Source: Okeania hirsuta
GTDB taxonomy: Bacteria; Cyanobacteriota; Cyanobacteriia; Cyanobacteriales; Microcoleaceae
DNA: 64,000 nucleotides
Direction: 5' to 3'
Assembly (NCBI RefSeq): GCF_003838195.1
Contig: NZ_RCBY01000010.1
Coordinates: 1-64,000, forward strand
Shown here: positions 1 to 9,363 of the stretch, piece after piece
Layout of the letters: every line of letters begins with the position of its first letter
How positions within the stretch are numbered: position 1 is the stretch's first letter
Program-made: the position numbers and the translations under genes
Notes under the pieces: generated by a model
Database searches by the model: none
The model's input: only the letters and a program-made list of their open reading frames with translations
What the model was told of the DNA's origin: nothing

Positions 1-58
1 CCCCAAGTAATTTTGAACACCCCCGTTGACGGTGGGGGATTAAACCCACAAAGAAAAT
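1..58. repeat. Dispersed repeat family A, copy cut by window edge
   Basis: This is the right part of a repeat carrying the hairpin core CCCCCGTTGACGGTGGGG. The same core occurs at 3120-3143 and, reverse-complemented, near 18240 and 25210. The copy begins at the window edge, so its left part is not visible. No coding sequence was seen between it and about 330. Confidence 0.8.
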
Positions 59-329
59 GATAATGATCATCATTTTTAGAGAAGGGGTTGGCACGTTGAG
101 CTTACCAATCCCTTCTCCCCCAATTCAAGTTGATTTTTATCTCAATTGTTGATGGTAGCCATCACTCACATTTTATGGTAGAAAAAGTCGATCCACTTAC
201 ATAAATAGACCGACCAAATGCAATTTTTATCAGTGATACTCAAGTCCAAACTTTAAAAATTTTAGTTTGGTGATTAACGGTATAGAAAACTGTCAAAATA
301 GAAAGGCATTTCTGGTTGTTTTCCTTTAC

Positions 330-735
330 CAATCACATATGAAAGTTGTCGAAAACATATACAAAGATTTTTAACATTATTTTCTTTGAGCCTTCCATTG
401 TTTTGGTTTCCGATGATCATGATGATTATTAGTCGAGAATTTGTTGATGGTAGTCAATTAATTTTAACTATAGATAGAAGACAATGGAAAAATCATCATA
501 TCTTCGTGATGGCCACTATCTACAAAAAAAGAGCATTACCTATTTACTGGCAAGTTTTGCTCCAAAAAGGCTCTACTAATTTAGCGGAGCAAAAGGCACT
601 TATTCAACCAGTTTTACGGTGATTAAAAAAATATAAACTGGTGGTTATTGGAAACCGGGAATTTTGCCAACGCAAAGCTCCGCGTAGAGTTATATCACTG
701 GCTAAAAGTGAGAGCTAGAACTCCAAAAATTAATT
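330..735 (+). pseudogene. IS4-family transposase remnant
   Basis: An open frame reads RKHIQRFL, LTIDRRQWKN, KKRALPIYWQ and STNLAEQKAL. This is the pattern of the central part of cyanobacterial IS4 transposases around the first catalytic Asp (LTIDR). The frame stops at 620-622, then resumes as KKYKLVVIGNREFC and, one frame over, ELYHWLKSE, both expected next in this family. The N-terminal third and the C-terminal half are missing. It is a degenerate fragment with at least one nonsense and one frameshift lesion. The IS4 assignment is from remembered family pattern. Confidence 0.7.
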
Positions 736-759
736 TGATCTTCCGACAAAAAACAAAAT

Positions 760-1105
760 ACTACCTATAGAAAAAAAGGGAGGCATCATTAGCTTTCGCT
801 GTTTTCGATGGCGTTCTCCATCTTGTACAATTAATAAGTTTTCTCCAAGTTGAGGTTTGAATATTTCATTAGGAGCAGCTGGGGCATCAAGAATTTTGTT
901 TTTAGGATTAAATAACTCTTGAATATCCTGGGGATGACTGACAACTAAAGTCTCTAAATTGCCAAAGGAATTGGTAAAAAAAGTTCTCCATAATTTTGGG
1001 CACAATTATCCAAAAACTCTAATAGTTTTAGGGTTGATTGGATTTGTTGGATAAATTTAGGAGTTTTAAGTTTATCAATTTGTTTTATTGTTATACTGCT
1101 TCATC
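760..1105 (-). pseudogene. Cytochrome P450 N-terminal fragment (decayed paralogue)
   Basis: Read on the minus strand, KLLEFLDNCAQNYGELF is followed, after a frameshift near 980, by NLETLVVSHPQDIQELF and ERHRKQRKLMMPPF. These align along the first ~110 residues of the intact P450 next door (PLEFLESNARQYGDIF, VIISNPQGIQEIF, PHRRQRKLLTPPF). Everything after that point is missing, including the I-helix, ExxR and haem-Cys regions. It lies directly downstream of the intact gene on the same strand, which suggests a tandem duplication that decayed. It cannot make a working P450. Confidence 0.85.
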
Positions 1106-1140
1106 AAACTGATACAAAACGTCACAATAGGAGCTAATTC

Positions 1141-2520
1141 TTAAACAGGTACTAGCTGATTTTGATAACGCTTTCCCTTAACCACCATCCGAACCCCATC
1201 TGCTGGAGCCATCAACAAACCACGACGCACTGCTTTAACAGGCTTTTCATCTGCTAATGCCAACTCCCAACTAGATAGTATGGTTGCTAATACCAATTTC
1301 ATCTCAAACAAGGCAAAAGCCTGACCAATACAGCGACGGTTGCCACCGCCAAAAGGCAAATATTCATAAGGGGAAAATTGACGTTCTAGAAAACGCTCTG
1401 GTTTAAACTGCTTCGGTTGAGGATATAAATCTTCCCGATGATGAGTTAAATAAATACAGGGACTCAGAAAAGTTCCTGGTTGAAACTGATAACCCATAAT
1501 TTCTAGGGGTGACTTCACCTGTCGTTGAAGTGCTAATATCGCTACTGGATAAATTCGCAGAGTTTCTTTGCACACAGCATCCAAATAGGGCAATTTTAAA
1601 ATTTCCATCGGATCTGGTTTATCTCCGAGTGCATGAAGTTCTTGCAGCAGTTTATCTCGAATTTCTGGTTGACGGTGAATCCAGTAAAATGCCCATGCTA
1701 AAGCTGTTGCAGTAGTTTCGTGACCAGCTACTAACAGAGTAATTAACTCATCGCGCAATTCTAAATCTGTCATAGGTTGTCCCTCTTCATCCCGCGCTGC
1801 CATCATCAAAGACAAAATATCGGTGCGAGATGGATCGGGATTTTCCCTACGTTCAGCAATTTCAGCATAGATTAGTTTATCAATGTCTCGCTCATTCTGC
1901 ATCAACCACCCCCAAGGACTTAACGGACCCCAATCTTTTTGTAGTGCAGGGAAAAATAATAAGATAGATCTGAAGATAGATTCTCTTCCCTCAAATCTAG
2001 TAGTTAACAATTGGTCCATTTCTTGTAAGCGTTGACCTTCTTCTAAACCAAATACAGCTTTTAAAATTACTTGAAATGAGATTCTTTGAGTAGAGGAACG
2101 AATGGAAAAAGTTTTGTTTGTTATCCATTGAGATGTAACTTGCTGAATGATTTCACGAATGAGCTCGCCGTAAGCTAGCATCCTTTGGCCATGAAATGGT
2201 GGTGTTAAAAGTTTCCGTTGTCGTCTGTGAGGAGCGCCTGAAAGTGCTAGAAGAGATTGTTCTCCTAAAAAAATCAACCTTGTCCCATTTCCGCCGGCAT
2301 CTAATTTTTCTGGATCGGTGGCAAAAATTTCTTGAATTCCTTGGGGGTTACTGATGATTACCATTGACTGTTTACTCTCACCTAATAAAACAGGAAGGGT
2401 AAAGATATCACCATATTGTCTAGCATTACTTTCCAAGAATTCCAAGGGTTTGACTATTCTTTGCAGTTTATTCAGGAATGACAGATTTTTTGGGCCTTTA
2501 GGGAGTTGGGATGTGACCAT
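1141..2520 (-). CDS. Cytochrome P450, CYP110-like
   Basis: Haem-thiolate monooxygenase of 459 aa. The oxygen-binding I-helix motif AGHETT is at residues 265-270, the K-helix ExxR is ETLR at 319-322, PERF is at 374-377, and the haem-binding loop FGGGNRRCIG is at 390-399 with Cys397 as axial ligand. Length and motif spacing are those of a full bacterial P450. The N-terminus (LPKGP) lacks a membrane anchor, so it should be soluble and need separate redox partners. The overall pattern resembles the cyanobacterial CYP110 family, some members of which oxidise fatty acids or terpenes; the substrate here is unknown. A decayed N-terminal paralogue lies just downstream at 760-1105. The upstream region holds two palindromic elements rather than a shared operon. 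Confidence 0.9.
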   Translation of the reverse strand: MVTSQLPKGPKNLSFLNKLQRIVKPLEFLESNARQYGDIFTLPVLLGESKQSMVIISNPQGIQEIFATDPEKLDAGGNGTRLIFLGEQSLLALSGAPHRRQRKLLTPPFHGQRMLAYGELIREIIQQVTSQWITNKTFSIRSSTQRISFQVILKAVFGLEEGQRLQEMDQLLTTRFEGRESIFRSILLFFPALQKDWGPLSPWGWLMQNERDIDKLIYAEIAERRENPDPSRTDILSLMMAARDEEGQPMTDLELRDELITLLVAGHETTATALAWAFYWIHRQPEIRDKLLQELHALGDKPDPMEILKLPYLDAVCKETLRIYPVAILALQRQVKSPLEIMGYQFQPGTFLSPCIYLTHHREDLYPQPKQFKPERFLERQFSPYEYLPFGGGNRRCIGQAFALFEMKLVLATILSSWELALADEKPVKAVRRGLLMAPADGVRMVVKGKRYQNQLVPV

Positions 2521-2570
2521 TTTTTTTTCTGAGTTTGATTGCTACTCTACTAATATACTCTATCTATATT

Positions 2571-2700
2571 AGGACTTACCCATAGACACTATATTGACTG
2601 AGAGCGAATACGATTTGCGTTCCACAAAGCTCCGCTTTACATGTTGCGGAGCAAAACGCCCCTACATACGGTGTTTTCAAGGTTATTCTGTGTAAGTCCT
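2571..2700. repeat. MITE-like element, GGACTTAC termini (copy 1)
   Basis: A 130-bp segment starts AGGACTTAC and ends GTAAGTCCT, so its ends form an inverted repeat. The interior is non-coding and includes a patch rich in 'gctccgc' and 'aaaacgcccctacat', also seen in other intergenic regions. Single matching ends occur at 3004, 11680, 46120 and 48150. I infer a non-autonomous transposon family. Confidence 0.65.
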
Positions 2701-2709
2701 GTATAAATT

Positions 2710-2825
2710 AGGACTTACGCACCTGCAACGTATTGTCGTCCTAAGCGACCGATAGGGTTTGGGGAGTATTCCGGAACAGAAAGCAATCTCAAACCCTGGT
2801 TTTTTGTACCTCATGCGTAAGTCCT
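2710..2825. repeat. MITE-like element, GGACTTACGCA termini (copy 2)
   Basis: A 116-bp segment begins AGGACTTACGCA and ends TGCGTAAGTCCT, with matching inverted ends. It sits 10 bp after copy 1 but its interior is different. Together the two fill the space between the P450 and kinase promoters. No reading frame is evident. Confidence 0.65.
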
Positions 2826-3050
2826 GTATATCTGTATTTACGATCGCATTTTTACTACATTCATTAGACTTCCCCGGAAAAGATGGATTAGAGGGAAATA
2901 ATTTATGATTTATCTACGATAATTGATTTTATTTTTTATTATTGGAGATGTTTATTATGTAGCTTCTAGCAAAGCCAGATTCTTAACTCCAAAATACACT
3001 AGATTGGGACTTACGCAAATACGCTATATATTACCTTGGAATAAAATAGG

Positions 3051-3168
3051 TTGAAGAAGGAGACAGGAGACAGGAGACAGAAGGAAAATTACATGGGGAT
3101 TCGCTCCCCCAAGTAATTTTGAACACCCCCGTTGACGGTGGGGTATTAAACCCACAAAGAAAATGATA
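3051..3168. repeat. Dispersed repeat family A, full copy
   Basis: This copy has a run of GGAGACA units, then ATTACATGGGGATTCGCTCC, then the GTTGACGG hairpin core and TTAAACCCACAAAG. Reverse-complement copies lie at 18212-18340 and 25181-25335, and a truncated copy lies at the window start. The hairpin can fold as an RNA stem. The interval from 3169 to the kinase start at 3450 is AT-rich with nothing else recognised. Confidence 0.85.
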
Positions 3169-3449
3169 AACTATCAGGAAAAGTTATCAAATCTGACAAA
3201 AGCTTCCCTTACAAATTTTTAACTCTATAGATGTACTAATTTGTCTAGATTAACCGTAAATCTTTTCAGATTTGCCCACCCGACATTTTTGATATTCTCT
3301 TACTGTATAATCAAGATAATTATACTTAAATATTATCAAAATTATGCTAGAGATACTTCACAATTTATCATCAGATAAAAAATCAAAATAAAATTTCCTA
3401 GATAATTGATATAAATCATCGCACAAATATCAAAAATTTTAACTCCCTC

Positions 3450-4796
3450 ATGTCTGCTAAAGTCAAACTTACTATTATCCAAGGAAGTATGCTCGGCAAA
3501 GAATTTATCTTTGAAGAACGAACTACCTGTATTATCGGTCGTCATCGAGACTGTAGACCCAGACTACCTAGTGATGAACAACATCGTACAATTTCTCGTT
3601 ATCATTGTCTACTTGATATTAATCCTCCAGATATACGAGTGCGTGATTTTGCTAGTAAAAATGGTACTTATGTTAATGGTAAAAAAATTGGGCAACGTCA
3701 ATCTGAGCATATTCCTGAAACAACAAAAAAAAATAATTTTCCTGAATATGAATTACAATCAGGAGACCAAATTCAATTAGGAAATACTATTTTTCAGGTT
3801 AGTCTTGAAGAAGAAACAGAAATGCCTCCAGAAATGCTTGATCAACCAAGAACTTGGCAAGCAAAAACAGTTGAATTATCAACTTTACGACCAAGTTTAG
3901 GTGATTCTACTATAACTACAATTCCTGGTTATACGACACTTAATTTATTAGGAAAAGGTGGCTGTGGAGAAGTTTATTTAGCTAAAAATAATCATACTCA
4001 AGAATTAATAGCTTTAAAAACAATGTTGCCAGAAATCATAAATAATCCTAATGCTATAAATCGTTTTTTGAGAGAAATAGAAAATACTAAAGCTTTAAAT
4101 CATCCGAATGTTGTTAAATTGAAAGATTATCATTATAGCGATCGCCTATTTTTTTTTACTTTAGAATATTGTAATGGTGGTAGTATTTGGAACTTGATGC
4201 AGAGTCATGGTTATCAGTTATCTGTTGAAGTGGCAGTGCCGATTATTTTACAGGCTTTAGATGGTTTAGAATATGCCCATAATGCAGAAATTCCTTATGT
4301 AAAAAAGGCAGATGGTAGTTTGAGTATTGGGCGAGGTTTGGTTCACCGCGATATTAAACCAGCTAATATTTTTCTGAGTAATGTAGATAATTCAACAGTA
4401 GTAAAAATAGCAGATTATGGATTAGCAAAAGCTTTTGATTTAGCAGGTTTAAGCGGGCAGACAATTACGGGAAATAAAGGTGGTACTTTTCCATTTATGC
4501 CCAGGCAACAAATGATTGATTTTAAATATGTAAAACCAGAAGTAGATGTTTGGGCAATGGCAGCAACTTTATACAATATGTTAACTGGTGTATATCCTCG
4601 TGATTTTGTTGGTAAAGACCCAATTTTAACTGTATTGCAAACTAAACCTGTGCCAATTAGACAAAGAAATATTTCTATTCCTAAATCTTTAGCAGAGGTA
4701 ATTGATTTAGCATTAATTGATCAACCAGAAATTTATTTTAAAACAGCTCAAGAATTTAAACAGGCATTGTTAAATAGCGATCGGTATTTTCCGTAA
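3450..4796 (+). CDS. FHA domain-Ser/Thr protein kinase
   Basis: Eukaryotic-type (Hanks) protein kinase of 448 aa with an N-terminal FHA domain. The FHA domain spans about 5-118 (GRH at 30-32, SRYH at 49-52, SKNGTYVNG at 69-77) and should bind phospho-threonine. The kinase starts near 160: glycine loop GKGGCGEV 168-175, Lys190 in ALK, HRD 299-301 with KPAN following, and DYG at 322-324 in place of the usual DFG. Catalytic residues appear intact. No transmembrane segment follows the kinase, so it is predicted cytoplasmic. FHA on the kinase's own N-terminus suggests autophosphorylation-dependent regulation or substrate docking. The gene stands alone, with different-strand neighbours on both sides. 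Substrates are unknown. Confidence 0.92.
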   Translation: MSAKVKLTIIQGSMLGKEFIFEERTTCIIGRHRDCRPRLPSDEQHRTISRYHCLLDINPPDIRVRDFASKNGTYVNGKKIGQRQSEHIPETTKKNNFPEYELQSGDQIQLGNTIFQVSLEEETEMPPEMLDQPRTWQAKTVELSTLRPSLGDSTITTIPGYTTLNLLGKGGCGEVYLAKNNHTQELIALKTMLPEIINNPNAINRFLREIENTKALNHPNVVKLKDYHYSDRLFFFTLEYCNGGSIWNLMQSHGYQLSVEVAVPIILQALDGLEYAHNAEIPYVKKADGSLSIGRGLVHRDIKPANIFLSNVDNSTVVKIADYGLAKAFDLAGLSGQTITGNKGGTFPFMPRQQMIDFKYVKPEVDVWAMAATLYNMLTGVYPRDFVGKDPILTVLQTKPVPIRQRNISIPKSLAEVIDLALIDQPEIYFKTAQEFKQALLNSDRYFP

Positions 4797-4979
4797 CGGA
4801 ATGATCTGCAAACAGCACTCAGCTTTCAGCACGCTAATCAAAAGCTTAAAATTCAGACAACGCTAGATATTCCTTCTTCCTTCTTCTGCCGATCTCTGAC
4901 TTCACGTCACAACCAAAATCCTGTAAGGGCGAATGGCCATTCGCCCCTACTTTGTTCTACCGAAATGATACTAATTTAA

Positions 4980-6107
4980 TTAGTTTGAAGATTTTTTCCA
5001 AGGTGATTGATAATATATCTGAGAACCTTTGTCTGAGACAAAATGACAAGCTAAATAAGAGTTGATAAAACTCTTCCATACAGGTTCGCTTGAATACCGA
5101 TAATACTCACCCAAAAGAGGTTTTATTGCCTCCGTAGCTGTCTTTAAATGATAGTGTGGCATACTCAGAAAAATGTGATGAGCTACATGAGTACCAATAT
5201 CGTGATGAATAGAATTGATAAAACCATAGTCGCGGTCAATACTAGACAATGCACCTTTCAGGAAGTACCAGTCATCTCCACGATACCAGGGAATATCTGC
5301 TTCAGTGTGGTGTAAGTAGGTGACTAAATCTAGCCAGACGACAAATATTACATAAGGAACTAGGTAATATTTTACTAAAAATACCCAACCAAACTGATAG
5401 GTGAGCCATCCCAGAAAACCTACCATTAACATCCAGAGTGCTGAACTTGTTAAGACATCCCACTTTTCAGAAGGACGAAATAATGGACTGTTGGGCAGAA
5501 AATGAGAGCCAGCACGATTAGGCGATCGCCTAAATAAATAGAGTGGATAAGCTAATAATGGCAGGTAAAAGCGAAATAGCTTTTCATACCAAGGCATCAT
5601 ATTATACTTACTTTCAGAAACAGGATACCAACTTTCATCAGTATCAAGATTTCCAGTATTGGCATGGTGAGTTCTATGACTAATGCGCCAACCGTGGTAA
5701 GGCACGAGAATGGGAGTGTGAGACAAATGCCCAATGAGGTTATTAAACCATTTATATTTGGAGAAAGAGCCATGACCGCAGTCGTGTCCCACTACAAATA
5801 AAGCCCAAAACATAGTTCCTTGCATTAACCAGAAGATGGGAAAAAAGAACCATGAATCCAGATTATAGGCGATTGCATACAGACCAGCAATAATGCCAAT
5901 ATCAAGAAAAAAGTAGCTCAGAGACTTCCAGAGAGAAGGCTCAAAACAGTGTGGAGGAATAGCTGCTTTCACTTCTTGAAGAGTAAAAGGTAACTCTATT
6001 TTTGAGGGAGTTAAGTTTGTCTTAGTTGCTTGATCGAGAACAGTGTTTGATTGCACTAAATTTTCAACTTTGTGTAATATGTCTGATATTTCATCCTCAC
6101 AAGTCAC
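4980..6107 (-). CDS. desB: Acyl-lipid omega-3 (delta-15) desaturase DesB
   Basis: Membrane di-iron fatty acid desaturase of 375 aa. The three histidine boxes are HDCGH at 108-112, HRTHH at 144-148 and HVAHH at 307-311, with four hydrophobic segments between and around them. The context around the boxes (LVPYHGWRISHRTHH, WYRGDDWYFLKGA) is the DesB type, which inserts the omega-3 double bond into glycerolipid acyl chains, rather than DesA or DesC. It uses ferredoxin and acts in thylakoid and plasma membranes. In other cyanobacteria desB is induced by cold; I see no clear control element here. The start ATG at 6107 gives the expected length. A single gene with no co-directional partner close by. 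Confidence 0.92.
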   Translation of the reverse strand: MTCEDEISDILHKVENLVQSNTVLDQATKTNLTPSKIELPFTLQEVKAAIPPHCFEPSLWKSLSYFFLDIGIIAGLYAIAYNLDSWFFFPIFWLMQGTMFWALFVVGHDCGHGSFSKYKWFNNLIGHLSHTPILVPYHGWRISHRTHHANTGNLDTDESWYPVSESKYNMMPWYEKLFRFYLPLLAYPLYLFRRSPNRAGSHFLPNSPLFRPSEKWDVLTSSALWMLMVGFLGWLTYQFGWVFLVKYYLVPYVIFVVWLDLVTYLHHTEADIPWYRGDDWYFLKGALSSIDRDYGFINSIHHDIGTHVAHHIFLSMPHYHLKTATEAIKPLLGEYYRYSSEPVWKSFINSYLACHFVSDKGSQIYYQSPWKKSSN

Positions 6108-6762
6108 ATTTTGCAGATTTAGCTTCCATCAACTACCCCTAACTCTTCTGAACTAACAGAGAGAAAAGGGGTATAAATTTATGGAACTTTCACTGCATTA
6201 GGACGAATCTCATCAGCTATAGAACAAAAGCTAGTGAGAGATGAAACGACCATTATTATATATTATCTAGGGGTAATTTTTGACAAAAATTTTATATTTC
6301 TAGTGCAGGATGGCAGATTATTAAGATAGTAGGGGAGCGGGGGGTTCTTGAGGACACGGAGAGGGGGAGACAGGGAGACGCGGAGATAGAGTGTCACCGA
6401 CACGCCGTGTCCCCGTGTCCGGTGTGTCTCCGTTTCCTCATAGGGAGTAGGGGAGTAGGGAAAATAGAAAGATTTACTGTTGAAGCACTCATGATAAGTT
6501 TTTTCCAGAGCGCTCTTATCTGCACATGATATAACCAGTTACAAAATCCTAAAAGCCTTAACAATCAAGACTTTCAAGACTTTCAAGACTTTCAAAAAAT
6601 TTTATTTTTAATTTTTTATTTACCAAAAAATTGTGGTTTAAAGCCTCCCCTTTTAAGGGGATAATAAATAAAAATTGCCCTTTGAATCAATCCTCTCCTT
6701 GAAAAGAAGAGGTAATTCTAAATTCTTAATTCTAAATTCTAAATTCTTGAAGCGTAGCGGCA
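6108..6762. other. Intergenic repeats, no gene seen
   Basis: Holds a purine-rich stretch with gagacagggagacgcgg and its complement around 6355-6430, an ACTTTCAAG triplication near 6570-6590, and a repeat around 6620-6665 (GTGGTTTAAAGCCTCCCC followed by TTTTAAGGGG). The last is also found near 44570, with a divergent copy near 23140. TAATTCTAAATTCT repeats run up to the ilvA stop. Short open frames here are repeat translations. Confidence 0.6.
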
Positions 6763-8274
6763 CTAGGCTAAAAATAGCTTGTAGGCTGGGTTTTGGCTTT
6801 CATCCCAATAGCGATAACCAAAATTATGGACAAAACTTTGCCATTCGGCCATCTCATCAGGAGGGACTTGCATTCCGACCACAATGCGTCCATAATCTGA
6901 CCCATTATTACGGTAGTGGAAAAGACTAATATTCCAGTTGGGACTCATGGAGGCGACAAATTTCATTAATGCTCCTGGCCGTTCGGGGAACTCAAAACGG
7001 TAAAGTAATTCGTGGTGGGCGAGGGGAGAACGACCCCCAACCAAATGGCGCAGGTGTAGTTTTGTCAGTTCGTCGTCAGTTAAGTCTAGGGTTTTCAAGC
7101 CTTGATTTTCAAAAGTTTCTACTATTTTGGCTGCATCAGCGCGGTTTTCTATTTGTACTCCTACAAAAATGTGTGCTTCTTTTTCCTCAGCAATGCGATA
7201 GTTGAACTCAGTAATATTACGTTTGCCCAGACAGTCACAAAATCTACGGAGACTACCTGGAGTTTCGGGAATAGTAACGGCAAATATGGCTTCGCGACGT
7301 TCCCCAAATTCTGCTCTTTCAGCCACAAAACGGAGGCGGTCAAAATTCATATTGGCACCACAGGCAACGGCGATCAGGGTTTCATCTTGAATTTTTTCTC
7401 GCTCAACATAAGCTTTTGCACCAGCGATCGCCAATGCGCCAGCAGGTTCGACAATGGAGCGAGTATCTTCAAATACATCTTTGATAGCTGCACAAGTATC
7501 ATCTGTTTCGACGAGAATAATATCATCTACATATTGCTGACATAGACGAAGTGTTTCTTCTCCTACTTCTCGCACTGCAACACCATCGGCAAATAATCCT
7601 ACTTGAGGTAAGCGGACTCGGTGTCCAGCTTTGAGAGACTGCGACATAGCATCAGCATCAGCAGGTTCAACGCCAATAATTTTGATTTCCGGACGCAACC
7701 GTTTAACATAAGCAGCAATACCAGAAATTAAACCCCCACCACCAATGGCAACAAAAATAGCGTGAATGGGTTTTTGATATTGGCGGAGAATTTCCATACC
7801 AATTGTTCCTTGTCCGGCGATGACGTAGGGGTCGTCAAAGGGGTGAATAAAAGTTAAACCTTTTTCTGCTTCCAGTTGATGGGCGTAACTAGAAGCTTCA
7901 TCATAGGTTTCGCCATACAAAATAACTTCCCCTCCTCTAGCTTTGACAGCATTAACTTTTAGTTGAGGGGTAGTGACAGGCATGACTATGATGGCGCGAG
8001 TACCGAGGCGACCTGCAGCTAGGGCAACTCCTTGAGCGTGATTTCCAGCGGACGCTGCGATGACTCCCTGGGAGAGAATTTCTGGAGGCAGTTGAGCCAT
8101 TTTATTGTAAGCTCCGCGTAATTTGAAGGAGAAGACTGACTGCATATCTTCTCGTTTGAGTAGGAGGTTGTTTTGGAGGCGTTTTGAAAGGTTGGGAGCG
8201 GTTTCAAGTGGTGATTCTTGGGCTACGTCGTAGACGCGGGCAGTGAGAATTTGTACTAGATAGTCACAATACAT
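6763..8274 (-). CDS. ilvA: Threonine ammonia-lyase, biosynthetic
   Basis: PLP enzyme converting L-threonine to 2-oxobutanoate and ammonia, the first step of isoleucine synthesis. The chosen start (ATG at 8272-8274, MYCDYL) gives 503 aa, typical of the biosynthetic form. An in-frame extension upstream to 8355 translates a low-complexity intergenic repeat (PSAFCLLASAF) and was rejected. The PLP lysine lies in SFKLRGAYNKM (Lys51), the phosphate-binding glycine loop is AIGGGGLISG, and SAGNHAQG is the conserved substrate loop. The C-terminal ~180 residues form two ACT-like regulatory domains (starting near VTIPETPGSLR and RFEFPERPGALM), which in this family give isoleucine inhibition and valine activation. 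No operon partner is adjacent. Confidence 0.95.
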   Translation of the reverse strand: MYCDYLVQILTARVYDVAQESPLETAPNLSKRLQNNLLLKREDMQSVFSFKLRGAYNKMAQLPPEILSQGVIAASAGNHAQGVALAAGRLGTRAIIVMPVTTPQLKVNAVKARGGEVILYGETYDEASSYAHQLEAEKGLTFIHPFDDPYVIAGQGTIGMEILRQYQKPIHAIFVAIGGGGLISGIAAYVKRLRPEIKIIGVEPADADAMSQSLKAGHRVRLPQVGLFADGVAVREVGEETLRLCQQYVDDIILVETDDTCAAIKDVFEDTRSIVEPAGALAIAGAKAYVEREKIQDETLIAVACGANMNFDRLRFVAERAEFGERREAIFAVTIPETPGSLRRFCDCLGKRNITEFNYRIAEEKEAHIFVGVQIENRADAAKIVETFENQGLKTLDLTDDELTKLHLRHLVGGRSPLAHHELLYRFEFPERPGALMKFVASMSPNWNISLFHYRNNGSDYGRIVVGMQVPPDEMAEWQSFVHNFGYRYWDESQNPAYKLFLA

Positions 8275-8887
8275 AGGTTTTATTTGGTTAGTAAATGCTT
8301 GATTATTGGGAAAGGCAGAGGCCAGGAGGCAGAAGGCAGAAGGGTATAAAACCATTTCTCAAAAACTTTTCTACACTTTGTTGAGCAGGGGACTCACCCC
8401 TAACCCCTCCGGTGGAGGGTAGGGCTGTTTCATTCTCGATAGACACAGGGACACGGAGACAGGTCAACACCGGGATGGAGGCTTTTAAGCGCCATTGAAC
8501 CCAATATCCTCTCAGAGCTTAAAGACGCTTATTGGCGCTCAAAATCGGCAAATTTTGGCAAATTTCACTGTTCCACTATCCCCTCATCTCCTGTTCTCCC
8601 GCTCATCCTTAATCTACAATACTTTAAAACAGCCCTGCCTCCCAGGAGGGGAAATAGGTAGTTGCATGCAACGTCCGTACAGGGAGAAGCAAACATAAGA
8701 ATAATTAACATTAACGCAAGCTTAAATTAGCAAAAAAGTGATTTTGTTTGTACCGATCAGTTGACAACTGAAGTACTGCCCAAGTATAACAATAATGCAT
8801 GGGAATTGGTATAAAATCCTATCCAGTTGTTCCTTCTACCCTTTGCTCTGAGCATGGCTGCCTTCGCTCATCTTATCATTACCTACT
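8275..8887. other. Intergenic repeats, no gene seen
   Basis: Contains CCCCTAACCCCTCC-type tracts, a 'gcatgcaacgtccgtacagg' motif resembling one near 51090, and AT-rich sequence. The open frame at 8495-8698 has no recognisable protein features and is treated as chance. Confidence 0.5.
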
Positions 8888-9016
8888 AGACCGACACATC
8901 TAATTTTATGCATTAGATTATTGGGGCGGGGGCGGGTTTACTTAGTCGTAGGTGACACCATTAACTTAACGCGGAACCCGCCCCTACTATTGCACCATTT
9001 TAGGCGTGTCAGTCCA
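8888..9016. repeat. MITE-like element B, inverted partner at 62859
   Basis: The roughly 130-bp block running from AGACCGACACATC to GGCGTGTCAGTCCA recurs almost exactly in reverse complement at 62859-62989, 54 kb away. Both ends carry an inverted TGGAC(C/T)GACAC-like sequence, and the interior has the palindromic pair GGGCGGGTT and AACCCGCCC. Non-coding; inferred mobile or palindromic repeat. Confidence 0.75.
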
Positions 9017-9186
9017 CTACAGGACTTATATCATGTTAATTCTTCCAGTTTTTGATATTTTTTTATACCTCCGGTATCGCACAAAATCTCAAAAAAAGCG
9101 ATCGTTCTGCCTGCTATTGGAGAAAGTGACAGAGTGATAGTTTTTCTTGAAAATAGGAAACCGAGATTTCGGTTGATCTCATCGGG

Positions 9187-9316
9187 TTATATCATGTCCG
9201 GATAAGAGCGTGATCAAAACCTTTTCCCTTCTAACCTTTTCTTTCCTTCTGCCTCCTGCCTCCTGCCTTCTGCCTTACCTCCTCCAAAGTGTTAAGTATT
9301 CAACCGGACATGATAT
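9187..9316. repeat. MITE-like element C (ATATCATGTCCGG termini)
   Basis: The left end is TTATATCATGTCCGGAT and the right end AACCGGACATGATATTA, an inverted pair about 130 bp apart. The interior is mostly CCTTCTGCCTCCTGCC-type low complexity. The same ends occur near 14851-14870, 21609, 21900, 23930, 29920 and 31473, so this is an abundant family in the window. Confidence 0.7.
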
Positions 9317-9363
9317 TACTGAGCCACAAGAGCGCGATCGCTCTTAGACAATATGCTTGGCGT

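Noticed and set aside
8275-8355. N-terminal extension of ilvA
   Set aside because: The extra 27 residues translate a CTGCCTCCTGCC-type repeat; homologues start at MYCDYL.
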